DNA of 55,984 nt, taken from assembly GCA_938084745.1 (NCBI GenBank), contig CALKEZ010000046.1, positions 1 through 55,984 of the forward strand, in the 5' to 3' direction. Below the pieces are notes generated by a model. That model searched no databases. It was given only the letters and a program-made list of their open reading frames with translations, and had not been told where the DNA came from. How positions within the stretch are numbered: the first letter of the stretch is position 1; each line of letters opens with the position of its first letter. Positions 1 to 7,059 of this stretch are shown piece after piece. This stretch comes from an uncultured Gammaproteobacteria bacterium (GTDB taxonomy: Bacteria; Pseudomonadota; Gammaproteobacteria; Eutrophobiales; Eutrophobiaceae). Position numbers and translations under genes: made by a program.

Positions 1-75
1 GTCGCATGGCTATATTGTGTAACATTGCATCCATAATTACGACACCCAAATTTGTACGGCGTTCAGGAGCGAGTT

Positions 76-906
76 TTGTCAGGAATTTTATATATTGTTG
101 CGACACCTATCGGCAATCTCGGCGATATCAGCCAACGTGCGGTTGAGATACTCAAACAGGTTGACCTGATTGCGGCAGAAGATACGCGGCACAGCAAGAC
201 ATTGCTGGAACGGTTTGGTATCAAAACAAAGGTACAGGCATACCATGAGCATAATGAGGATCAGTACACGGCGAAATTAATACAACGCTTAGTGGCTGGT
301 GAATCCATTGCCTTGATATCCGATGCGGGTACACCCTTGATCAATGATCCCGGTTATAAGCTGGTTGCTACCGCGCACGATAATCATATTCAGATTGTGC
401 CTGTTCCCGGGCCATCGGCGATCATTACCGCTTTATCCGCATCTGGTTTACCAACTCATAAATTTATTTTTGAAGGTTACTTACCGCCCAAAAGTGATGC
501 GCGTAAAACCCGTTTAAAAGAGTTACAAAATGAATCACGAACATTGGTTTTTTATGAAGCGCCACATCGAATTGTTGAATCAGTAAAGATTATGCAGGAG
601 ATATTTGGAGATAATCGGCGCATCACGATCGCGCGTGAACTCACAAAACAGTTTGAGCAGATCGTCCGAGATGCATTGAGTACGATTAATGAAAAACTTG
701 AAAATGGCGAAATAAAAATAAAGGGCGAGTTTGTGCTGATTGTTGAAGGTGCCCAGGAATCTTCTATTACGGATACTGAAATTCTTCATATCAACCAGAT
801 ACTGTCAGAAAAACTGTCGCCTAAAGAAGCGGCGGGTTTAACGGCAAAAATAACCGGCAAGAAAAAAAATGAAGTGTATAAATTAGTCCTCGAGCATGAG
901 AAGTAA
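76..906 (+). CDS. rsmI: 16S rRNA 2'-O-ribose C1402 methyltransferase RsmI
   Basis: RsmI uses S-adenosylmethionine to methylate the ribose 2'-OH of C1402 in 16S rRNA, in the ribosomal P-site region. The protein carries the tetrapyrrole-methylase fold signatures: a first-strand motif YIVATPIGNLGD near the N-terminus, AAEDTRHS around residue 35 and SDAGTPLINDPG around residues 82-93. The open frame begins at 52, but I chose the TTG at 76 because AGGAG (65-69) lies 6 bases before it and the resulting protein (276 aa) starts right before the conserved first strand. The family is usually about 280-290 aa. It stands alone on the plus strand ahead of rsgA, with a 53-base gap. Identification is confident; only the start is uncertain. 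Confidence 0.93.
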   Translation: MSGILYIVATPIGNLGDISQRAVEILKQVDLIAAEDTRHSKTLLERFGIKTKVQAYHEHNEDQYTAKLIQRLVAGESIALISDAGTPLINDPGYKLVATAHDNHIQIVPVPGPSAIITALSASGLPTHKFIFEGYLPPKSDARKTRLKELQNESRTLVFYEAPHRIVESVKIMQEIFGDNRRITIARELTKQFEQIVRDALSTINEKLENGEIKIKGEFVLIVEGAQESSITDTEILHINQILSEKLSPKEAAGLTAKITGKKKNEVYKLVLEHEK

Positions 907-959
907 ATGATTTTTCCAATGCGAACCTGCAGCATGGTGAATCAACAGGTGGAATCAGT

Positions 960-1946
960 TTGATTAGTTTCAGTTTGGATCAGCTAGGCTGGAAGCCTTA
1001 TTTTCAACAACAAATAAAATCCTCAGAAGAGTCCGAATCCTATCCGGCACGTATTGCACAAATACATCGTACGCATTGCGTTGTCTGGAGTAGTAAAGGA
1101 ATTGAGACATTTGAAATTGGTGTTTTCAAAGAGCGCAAAAACCTGGCGGTTGGCGACTGGATTCTAGTTCCCAATGTGGGTGAACGCCCGTTACGGGTGC
1201 TCGACAGAGAAACTGTCCTGATACGCAAGGCTGCAGGCAAGCGTACCCATGATCAACTCATAGCTGCCAATGTCGACACGCTGTTTATTGTGACTTCTTG
1301 TGATCAGGATTTTAACGTCTCTCGCATTGAACGTTATTTGGCCTTAGCTTATGAAGCCAGAATACAGCCGGTCATTATTCTGACAAAAACTGATCTAACC
1401 AAAGATCTCGATTCCTATAAAGAAGCGCTGCTCGTTTTGCAGAACGGACTGCGTATTGAATGTGTTAATGCCAAAGACACGAGCAGTCTGACGTCGCTCA
1501 GTTCATTGTGTACCGAAGGTCACACCATCGCATTAGTTGGGTCATCAGGGGTTGGTAAGTCCACACTTATTAACAGTCTGACGGATGCCGGGCAATCAAC
1601 CGCTGATGTCAGTGTCGAAGACGGTAAAGGTCAACACACGACCACGTCACGATCCTTACACTTACTGAATGATGGCGGCCTTCTCATCGACACGCCGGGC
1701 ATTAGAGAATTACAGTTAAGTGATTGTGAGTCGGGCATTGAAGATACGTTTGATGATGTCAGCCAGTTTCTCGGTCATTGTAAATTTAATAATTGCCAAC
1801 ATAAAACGGAAAAGGGTTGTGCCATCAAGACAGCGCTGGAGACAGGTGAACTTGATTCGCGCCGCTGGGAAAGTTTTCAGAAATTGCAGAACGAACAAAA
1901 ACAACGCGACCTGCCAAGATACGAAAAAGGGCGTCCCCGTAAATAA
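960..1946 (+). CDS. rsgA: Ribosome small-subunit-dependent GTPase RsgA (circularly permuted GTPase)
   Basis: RsgA is a late 30S assembly GTPase that checks the decoding centre. The order of the GTPase motifs shows the diagnostic circular permutation: G4 (TKTD, 142-145) comes before G1 (GSSGVGKST, 194-202) and G3 (DTPG, 244-247). An N-terminal OB-fold region (about 28-95) precedes them. A C-terminal zinc knuckle follows, with Cys274, Cys279, His281 and Cys287. Length is 328 aa, normal for this subfamily. The start is a TTG at 960 with AGGTGGA (947-953) 6 bases upstream; no in-frame ATG fits. It converges on the flagellin gene, with only 39 bases between the stops and no T-tailed terminator seen. 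Confidence 0.93.
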   Translation: MISFSLDQLGWKPYFQQQIKSSEESESYPARIAQIHRTHCVVWSSKGIETFEIGVFKERKNLAVGDWILVPNVGERPLRVLDRETVLIRKAAGKRTHDQLIAANVDTLFIVTSCDQDFNVSRIERYLALAYEARIQPVIILTKTDLTKDLDSYKEALLVLQNGLRIECVNAKDTSSLTSLSSLCTEGHTIALVGSSGVGKSTLINSLTDAGQSTADVSVEDGKGQHTTTSRSLHLLNDGGLLIDTPGIRELQLSDCESGIEDTFDDVSQFLGHCKFNNCQHKTEKGCAIKTALETGELDSRRWESFQKLQNEQKQRDLPRYEKGRPRK

Positions 1947-1985
1947 TCAGTAGCGTCGGTTAACGATAGTGAATGAATGATGTGC

Positions 1986-3668
1986 TTAGGAATCGAGCAG
2001 ACTTAATACCATCTGCGGTTGAATATTGGCTTGCGCAATTATGGATACACTGGCTTGTTGCAAGATCGAATTTCGAGTCAGTTCCTGCATTTCCAAAGCA
2101 TAGTCGGCATCAACAATCCGTGAGCGACTCGCAGAAATGTTTTCTTCCTTTATCGCCGCGTTGGCGATAGCAAATTCCATGCGGTTCATGGAGGCACCGA
2201 ATAAAGCACGCTCGCTATCAATGGCGGCCATGGCGTAGTCAATTTTCTGAATTGCGTCATTCGCCGCGCTGACGATATCGATGTTGGCGATACCCAATGC
2301 AGAGCTTGAAACTTTCCGTGTCGCAATTTCAATCGTCTGGCCTGCTTCGGCACCGACATGAAACTGTAACGTTTCATTGGTTTCCAGTTGTACCAGGTTC
2401 GGCCACACCTCGTTAAAAAATTCCAATGGATTGCTGGTGTAATTTTCCGTGTCCGGTACGCTGCCCGACCAGGTTGTATCACGCGCACCACCGTCCGCAT
2501 CAGTACCGCCAATACCACCAGTATCATTGTTTGCCAGGTTTAGTCCCCCGATATAAGCCGCACCATTGGCCTTAAAGTCAGCCACAAAATCATCCGCCGT
2601 TGTGACTCCCGCGATTGCCCCAGTCGCAAAGTAGTCATCCATAGTGCGACTGGTATCCGCAGACATATAAGCCAGCATATCCTTGACGCCATCACCGCCT
2701 ATTTGATCATGCAGGTAGCGTGTTGCTGCGTAAGCAGTGGCATAATCAAGATTGCTACCGCTCCACGAGGTTCGGATGTTGTCGATGTTATTGGCTATTT
2801 GGGTATCGGTATAAGACCCACGGACTGAACTGAGTCTTGAGTCTCCACCGGGAAGAAATTCTGCTACACCCTCGGCAAACCATTTATCGTTGGTCGCAAT
2901 ACTGGCAAAGTTAGTGGTGACCGCCATGACAGCATGTGTCATTTCATGGGCGAGCAACTGATCGAGGGAATCGTTAGGCAGGGTAAGCCCAACACCGATA
3001 AATTCATTGACGTCGATATGCAGTTCCAGGTTCATCAGGGTCGTATCGCCACTGCCAACAACATAGGCTGACGCGCCAGCGATATCATCATCCAGAATAA
3101 CGGTTAAATCGACATTGGTGCCGGTCAGTCCCAGGTAGTTTTGTATCAAATCCTCGCTTTGTTCCAGCCATGAGGTTTGCAGGTTTTCTATGATCTGTTG
3201 TTTCTCTTCGAGTAATGTTGTCGGTGTGCCGCCACCGGCACCGCCAGAAAAAAGTTTATTACCATTGAAGCTGGCCGTCTGGGTAATACGTTCTATCTCA
3301 CTGACTATCTGTGTTATTTCGGCTTGCAGGCTTTGCCGATCGGTCGTGGAGTTGGTGTCGTTGGCAGCCTGTAAAGCCAGTTCGCGACCACGCTGCAGGA
3401 GATTCGTGATCTCAATCATTGAGCCTTCCGCCGTTTGCAGCATGGAGACGGCATCATTGATATTTCTTTGCGCCTGATTAAGGCCGCGTACCTGGGTCGT
3501 CATACGTTCAGATATGGCCAGGCCAGCAGCATCATCACGTGCACTATTAACACGTAAACCACTGGATAAACGCTGTAGCGTTTTGGCCATGACGTCACTC
3601 GATTTGCTCGACATACGCTGCGCGTTGAGTGACATCAAATTGGTGTTTATCTGTAACACGTTCGACAA
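1986..3668 (-). CDS. Flagellinolysin: flagellin with an internal zinc metalloprotease domain
   Basis: This 560-residue protein is flagellin at both ends and a protease in the middle. Residues 1-145 match the D0/D1 N-terminus ([32 protein letters not shown]). Residues about 435-560 match the C-terminal D1/D0, including [12 protein letters not shown] and the end LAQAN-like [16 protein letters not shown]. Between them, about 155-400, the usual D2/D3 outer domain is replaced by a domain with HEMTH (241-245) and WFAEGVAEF (263-271), the HExxH plus downstream Glu (Glu266) arrangement of gluzincin metallopeptidases. Proteolytic flagellins of this design are known in several phyla. I infer that the enzyme is displayed on the filament surface; whether it is active here is untested. 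Translation starts at TTG 3668 with AAGGG only 4 bases upstream. A GTG at codon 4 would also give a plausible flagellin N-terminus. A sigma-28 promoter lies just upstream, and no other flagellar gene is in the window. Confidence 0.92.
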   Translation of the reverse strand: MSNVLQINTNLMSLNAQRMSSKSSDVMAKTLQRLSSGLRVNSARDDAAGLAISERMTTQVRGLNQAQRNINDAVSMLQTAEGSMIEITNLLQRGRELALQAANDTNSTTDRQSLQAEITQIVSEIERITQTASFNGNKLFSGGAGGGTPTTLLEEKQQIIENLQTSWLEQSEDLIQNYLGLTGTNVDLTVILDDDIAGASAYVVGSGDTTLMNLELHIDVNEFIGVGLTLPNDSLDQLLAHEMTHAVMAVTTNFASIATNDKWFAEGVAEFLPGGDSRLSSVRGSYTDTQIANNIDNIRTSWSGSNLDYATAYAATRYLHDQIGGDGVKDMLAYMSADTSRTMDDYFATGAIAGVTTADDFVADFKANGAAYIGGLNLANNDTGGIGGTDADGGARDTTWSGSVPDTENYTSNPLEFFNEVWPNLVQLETNETLQFHVGAEAGQTIEIATRKVSSSALGIANIDIVSAANDAIQKIDYAMAAIDSERALFGASMNRMEFAIANAAIKEENISASRSRIVDADYALEMQELTRNSILQQASVSIIAQANIQPQMVLSLLDS

Positions 3669-3699
3669 ATGACCCTTGGAATGAAAGTTGTTACCCAGT

Positions 3700-3726
3700 T
3701 TATCGTTCGTTCAGACAAAAACTTTT
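3700..3726 (-). promoter_or_regulatory. Sigma-28 (FliA) promoter of the flagellinolysin gene
   Basis: On the minus strand, AAAAGTTT (3726-3719), an 11-base spacer and AACGATAA (3707-3700) match the sigma-28 consensus TAAAGTTT-N11-GCCGATAA at 7/8 and 6/8 positions with the exact spacer length. The -10 element ends 31 bases before the TTG start, leaving a short leader that contains AAGGG (3677-3673). This is the class III flagellar promoter type used by filament genes, so the protease-flagellin is expected to be co-expressed with the late flagellar regulon. Confidence 0.82.
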
Positions 3727-3885
3727 GGATTTTTTGATGGTTTTTGAAAAACAGAGCCTATTTTGTAATTTGTGAGCTCAATATCCATAGCGATAACATT
3801 TGAATACCAGTTTTATTTAGTTACTGGCAACTTAATCAAAAAAGGCGTTATTTATCGGGTAATCGCAGTTATTCATGAATACTCC

Positions 3886-3913
3886 TTGCAACTCTGACAT
3901 TCACACTTAAACT
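3886..3913 (+). promoter_or_regulatory. Candidate sigma-70 promoter of rnpB
   Basis: TTGCAA (3886-3891), a 16-base spacer and TAAACT (3908-3913) lie so that transcription would start about 8 bases later, at the first base of the RNase P RNA P1 helix (3921). Placement supports it more than sequence quality, since the -10 matches only 4 of 6 positions. Confidence 0.5.
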
Positions 3914-3920
3914 TGTCGCC

Positions 3921-4257
3921 AGAGTCGGCCAGGCAGTCGCTGTTGGATTTAGTTCAACAGAGGAAAGTCCGGGCTCCACAGGGCGAGGTGCCAGATAACG
4001 TCTGGACGGCGTGAGCCGATGGAAAGTGCCACAGAAAATATACCGCCTGTTCGCAGGTAAGGGTGAAATGGTGCGGTAAGAGCGCACCGCGCTGTTAGCA
4101 ATAGCAGTGGCAGGGTAAACCCCACCTGGAGCAAGACCAAATAGGGAAACGATGGTGCGGCCCGTACTGTTTCCGGGTAGGTTGCTTGAGGTGTACGGTG
4201 ACGTGCATCCCAGATGAATGATTGCCCACGACAGAACCCGGCTTATCGGCCGACTCT
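3921..4257 (+). ncRNA. rnpB: RNase P RNA, catalytic subunit (bacterial type A)
   Basis: This is the ribozyme that removes 5' leaders from pre-tRNAs. The universally conserved blocks are present in order: GAGGAAAGTCCGGGCTCC near 3960, AAGGGTGAAA near 4058, GGTGCGGTAAGAGCGCACCG near 4071, GGAGCAAGACCAAATAGGG near 4127, and ACAGAACCCGGCTTATCGG ending at 4249. The ends are fixed by a perfect 10-bp P1 helix, AGAGTCGGCC (3921-3930) with GGCCGACTCT (4248-4257). Length is 337 nt. A run of T follows immediately (4257-4262), so the P1 strand plus T-tract may help termination. Open frames on the opposite strand here are not genes. Confidence 0.97.
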
Positions 4258-4294
4258 TTTTTATTTTCCATGCAACTAGATTTGAGGCATTACA

Positions 4295-4735
4295 ATGAAC
4301 TGGACTGTTTATTTATCAGGTGAAATACACACTGATTGGCGCGAACAAATAAAACAAGGTACAGACAAACTCGGATTACCGATCAGTTATACCTCTGCGG
4401 TGACCGATCATGATGTGAGCGATGCTGCCGGTGACCATCTGGGTGAAGAGGCCAATAATTTCTGGCGCGATCATAAATCGGCCAAGGTCAACAGTATCCG
4501 CACACAAAATCTGATCAAGAAATGTGATATTGCCATCGTCCGTTTTGGCGATAAATACAAGCAGTGGAATGCCGCTTTTGATGCAGGTTGTTGTGCCGCA
4601 CTGGATAAGCCTTATATCACCTTGCACGATGAATCGATTATCCACCCGCTCAAAGAAGTCGACGCAGCAGCATTAGCGTGGGCCCAAAATCCTGAACAAG
4701 TTGTGGAGACCTTGCAATATGTCATCAGTGCCTGA
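4295..4735 (+). CDS. YtoQ family protein
   Basis: The 146-residue product matches the YtoQ family, whose function is unestablished. It opens with WTVYLSGEIHTDWR and contains a Rossmann-like, nucleoside-deoxyribosyltransferase-like layout with a central DIAIVRFGDKYKQWNAAFDAG segment (about 92-112) and a terminal helix. No signal peptide or membrane segment is visible, so it is probably cytoplasmic. A GAGG-type ribosome binding site lies a few bases before ATG 4295. The next gene starts inside its 3' end (17-base overlap), suggesting translational coupling. It sits between rnpB and the dcw operon, which in many gammaproteobacteria are directly adjacent. Family assignment is fairly sure; any activity is unknown. 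Confidence 0.8.
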   Translation: MNWTVYLSGEIHTDWREQIKQGTDKLGLPISYTSAVTDHDVSDAAGDHLGEEANNFWRDHKSAKVNSIRTQNLIKKCDIAIVRFGDKYKQWNAAFDAGCCAALDKPYITLHDESIIHPLKEVDAAALAWAQNPEQVVETLQYVISA

Positions 4736-5084
4736 GAATAAAGACGATATAAAGAAAGCGATTGATATTGTCAGCCAGGCTTTCTCCGATAAAGACTATG
4801 GTACAGCCCTAACATTACTGAAACCGCTGGCAGATGCCGGTATTGCAGAGGCTCTGGGTATGCTTGGTCTGGCCTATAAGATCGGTGCCGGAGTTGATCC
4901 AGATGGTGTTAAAGCCGTTGAATTATTACAAAAAGCCGTTGAATTGGGTGATGCTCTGGCAGCCCATAATCTGAGCCGTTTATACCAAACGGGCATGCCC
5001 AATATCGAGAAAAACAGCGAGGCAAGCCGTCGCTACGCGCAACTTTCTATTGAAATGGGTGCCGATATTCAGGAATTTGAATAA
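4719..5084 (+). CDS. Small Sel1-like repeat protein
   Basis: This 121-residue cytoplasmic protein has helical Sel1/TPR-like repeats: one around residues 36-67 (A-x-G-M-L-G-L-A-Y pattern then GVDPDGVKAVELLQKA) and another around 68-100 (GDALAAHNLSRLYQTG). Such repeats form protein-binding solenoids; no catalytic motif is visible. I take ATG 4719 rather than the upstream in-frame GTG/ATG codons inside the preceding gene, because TGGAGA lies about 9 bases upstream and the protein then starts MSSVPENK. It overlaps the end of the YtoQ gene by 17 bases and is probably co-translated with it. Its partner is unknown. Confidence 0.75.
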   Translation: MSSVPENKDDIKKAIDIVSQAFSDKDYGTALTLLKPLADAGIAEALGMLGLAYKIGAGVDPDGVKAVELLQKAVELGDALAAHNLSRLYQTGMPNIEKNSEASRRYAQLSIEMGADIQEFE

Positions 5085-5288
5085 TTTATCCCAACAGTTC
5101 GAGAAAAACTCAGTTAGTCGCAAAATCGAACCAGTAGTTAAAGTGAATTATCAAGTAATCATTAGAAGGCAATGAATTAAATGACGTTAATGTTCAAGCC
5201 AAATAAAGTGTGCTAGTTTAAATCAACTTATTGATGCTAAGTTACTGTTACACAGACAGTTTTTATATAAAAAAAACACAAAGAATCC

Positions 5289-5318
5289 TTGACAGCGAAG
5301 TCTCGAAATCCCTATAGT
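5289..5318 (+). promoter_or_regulatory. Sigma-70 promoter of the dcw operon (Pmra)
   Basis: A perfect -35 TTGACA (5289-5294), an 18-base spacer and -10 TATAGT (5313-5318) precede mraZ. Transcription is expected to start near 5325, inside or just before the first MraZ box. This is the strongest sigma-70 promoter I could see in the window and probably drives much of the dcw cluster, where later genes overlap or nearly overlap. Confidence 0.85.
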
Positions 5319-5326
5319 TCAGGAAG

Positions 5327-5351
5327 TGGGGAATTGTGGGTAAAAGTGGAA
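5327..5351 (+). promoter_or_regulatory. MraZ operator: three TGGGN-type boxes with 10-bp spacing
   Basis: TGGGG (5327-5331), TGGGT (5337-5341) and TGGAA (5347-5351) are direct repeats whose starts are exactly 10 bp apart, one DNA turn. MraZ is known to repress its own promoter by binding repeats of TGGGN separated by 5 bases. The third box is degenerate. The array sits immediately downstream of the -10 element, where a bound MraZ ring would block transcription. Confidence 0.85.
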
Positions 5352-5377
5352 TTTACCAACAAAACGGGGATGATATT

Positions 5378-5836
5378 GTGTTTCGAGGCTTTAATAAAAT
5401 CAGTATTGATAATAAGGGGCGAGTAGCGGTTCCCAGCCGTTACCGTGATCTTATTTCTGTGCAAGCCGAAAACAACCTTGTTATTACCCTAAACCCCCTT
5501 GATCGATCTCTCTGGCTGTATCCCCTGCCAGAATGGGTTCTGATTGAAGAAAAATTGGCCGCTCTTTCTGATTTCGATAAACAAAGCCGACAAACCAAAC
5601 TGATGATGCGTGGTTATGCCTCTGATTGTCAGCTCGATAGCCAGAGTCGCATCCTTATCCCCAAGGAATTGCGTGCCTATGCTGAGCTGGATCAAGCCGC
5701 TGTCATCCTGGGTCAGGGTAATAAATTCGAAATCTGGAATGAACAGGCCTGGGAAGCTCAGCGTGATGAATGGTTGGAGTCGGTTGGTGATGATTCGGTC
5801 CCCACACCAGAATCTTTACAGTCACTTTCATTGTAA
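5378..5836 (+). CDS. mraZ: Transcriptional regulator MraZ
   Basis: MraZ is a DNA-binding ring protein of the SpoVT-AbrB fold that represses the dcw operon. Two repeats of the family are visible: IDNKGRVAVPSRYRDL near the N-terminus and LDSQSRILIPKELRAYA around residues 85-100. The open frame reaches back to a GTG at 5336, but that lies inside the operator. I chose GTG 5378 because GGGGA (5366-5370) sits 7 bases upstream and the protein then begins with the family's usual MFRG-like start and has 152 residues, the typical length. It is first in the operon; the next gene begins 30 bases after its stop. Confidence 0.93.
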   Translation: MFRGFNKISIDNKGRVAVPSRYRDLISVQAENNLVITLNPLDRSLWLYPLPEWVLIEEKLAALSDFDKQSRQTKLMMRGYASDCQLDSQSRILIPKELRAYAELDQAAVILGQGNKFEIWNEQAWEAQRDEWLESVGDDSVPTPESLQSLSL

Positions 5837-5866
5837 CGTCGCCATGACGTTAAGCGATTCAACACA

Positions 5867-6793
5867 TTGAGTAATGGTCATAAACCAGTCTTATTAGATG
5901 AGGTTATAGAGGCACTTAATATCCGTGCAGATGGTTTCTACATTGATGCAACGTTTGGTCGAGGTGGTCATAGTCGTGAAATTATTAAACGACTTGGTCC
6001 AAAAGGCCGTTTGCTTGCCTTTGATAAAGATCCCGATGCCGTTATGTCAGCAGGTCACGATCTTGTTCAAGACGATCGTTTCGAAATCATCAAGGGCTCA
6101 TTCACCATGTTAATGCAACACGTCAAACGACACGAAGTAGAGGCACAGGTTGCCGGCGTACTGTTTGATTTTGGTGTTTCTTCACCGCAGCTGGATGACG
6201 CACAACGTGGTTTCAGTTTCAGGTTTGCTGCGCCACTTGATATGCGTATGAATCCGACCGAAGGCCAAAGTGTTGCGGAATGGTTGAATACTGCCAGCGA
6301 GTCCGATATCGCGAATGTAATTTACGAGTACGGTGAAGAGCGAGCGTCACGACGAATTGCAAAAGCGATTGTCAATGCACGCATCGAAGACCCGGTGACT
6401 ACGACAACTCAATTGGCAGAACTTGTTCGTCAAGTTGCGCCATCCAGAAAACACGATATTCATCCTGCGACGAAAACATTTCAAGCCCTGCGTATTTTTA
6501 TTAACCGGGAACTTGATGAGATCAAAGAGGTGTTACCGCAAGCAGTTGATGTGTTATGCCCCGGCGGCCGCCTGGCAGCGATCAGTTTTCATTCACTGGA
6601 AGATCGAATTGTTAAACGTTTCATGCGTGATGAAGCGACACCAAAACAATACCCATCCGAATTACCCATCATGCCAGACAATGATAGCGTTCGATTGAAA
6701 TTAGTCGGTAAAAAAATTCGGGCTGGTAAAGAAGAATTGACACAAAACCCGAGAGCACGTAGCGCGACCTTGCGTGTGGCGGAGCGTCGTTGA
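5867..6793 (+). CDS. rsmH: 16S rRNA N4-cytosine-1402 methyltransferase RsmH
   Basis: RsmH (formerly MraW) methylates N4 of C1402 of 16S rRNA, the same nucleotide whose ribose is methylated by RsmI, encoded at the left end of this window. Visible signatures are HKPVLLDEVIEAL at the N-terminus, the SAM-binding YIDATFGRGGHS, DFGVSSPQLDDAQRGFSF around residues 100-117 and the C-terminal SFHSLEDRIVKRFM and NPRARSATLRVAER. Length is 308 aa, as expected. The only usable initiator is TTG 5867; the ATG at 5844 is in another frame and stops at once. No strong Shine-Dalgarno is visible. The stop is 2 bases before ftsL. Confidence 0.95.
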   Translation: MSNGHKPVLLDEVIEALNIRADGFYIDATFGRGGHSREIIKRLGPKGRLLAFDKDPDAVMSAGHDLVQDDRFEIIKGSFTMLMQHVKRHEVEAQVAGVLFDFGVSSPQLDDAQRGFSFRFAAPLDMRMNPTEGQSVAEWLNTASESDIANVIYEYGEERASRRIAKAIVNARIEDPVTTTTQLAELVRQVAPSRKHDIHPATKTFQALRIFINRELDEIKEVLPQAVDVLCPGGRLAAISFHSLEDRIVKRFMRDEATPKQYPSELPIMPDNDSVRLKLVGKKIRAGKEELTQNPRARSATLRVAERR

Positions 6794-6795
6794 TT

Positions 6796-7059
6796 ATGAG
6801 ACTGTTATTCCAATACGGATTTTATATCGCGATATTTGTATCAGCCTTACAGGTTGTTATTACGCGTCATGAAACACGTCGCCTGTTTGTTGAGCTGCAA
6901 GCACTCGAGCGTACGCATGATGAACTCAATGAGGAATGGGGGCGATTGCAGCTGGAACAAAGTACCTGGGCCATCAATGACAGGATTGAAACGTTTGCTC
7001 GAACAGAGCTCGGCATGAAAATGCCAGAACAAAGTTCAGTGGTTTTATTAGCAAGATGA
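6796..7059 (+). CDS. ftsL: Cell division protein FtsL
   Basis: FtsL is a bitopic inner-membrane divisome protein that works with FtsB and FtsQ to activate FtsWI. The 87-residue product has a short N-terminus, one membrane segment (about residues 5-23, FQYGFYIAIFVSALQVVI) and a periplasmic coiled coil with heptads (RRLFVELQALERTHDELNEEW), then the conserved ARTELGMKMP motif. ATG 6796 is preceded by GGAGCG (6781-6786) inside the rsmH end. Its stop overlaps the ftsI start as ATGA, implying coupled translation. Sequence conservation in this family is low, so position and topology carry much of the call. Confidence 0.9.
   Translation: MRLLFQYGFYIAIFVSALQVVITRHETRRLFVELQALERTHDELNEEWGRLQLEQSTWAINDRIETFARTELGMKMPEQSSVVLLAR

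Noticed and set aside
1..50. Minus-strand ATG frame running off the left edge (ATGGATGCAATG...), possibly the start of a gene divergent from rsmI
   Set aside because: Only about a dozen codons are inside the window, and no family feature can be recognised. A gene divergent from rsmI is common in gammaproteobacteria, but the sequence here cannot support a call.
2186..2527. Second minus-strand frame (113 codons) within the flagellin gene
   Set aside because: It overlaps the flagellin C-terminal coding region in another frame. The flagellin frame is continuous with both conserved ends, so this is not evidence of a frameshift.
3869..4140. Minus-strand open frames of 63 and 72 codons
   Set aside because: They lie on the opposite strand of rnpB, whose conserved RNA structure fully explains the sequence.
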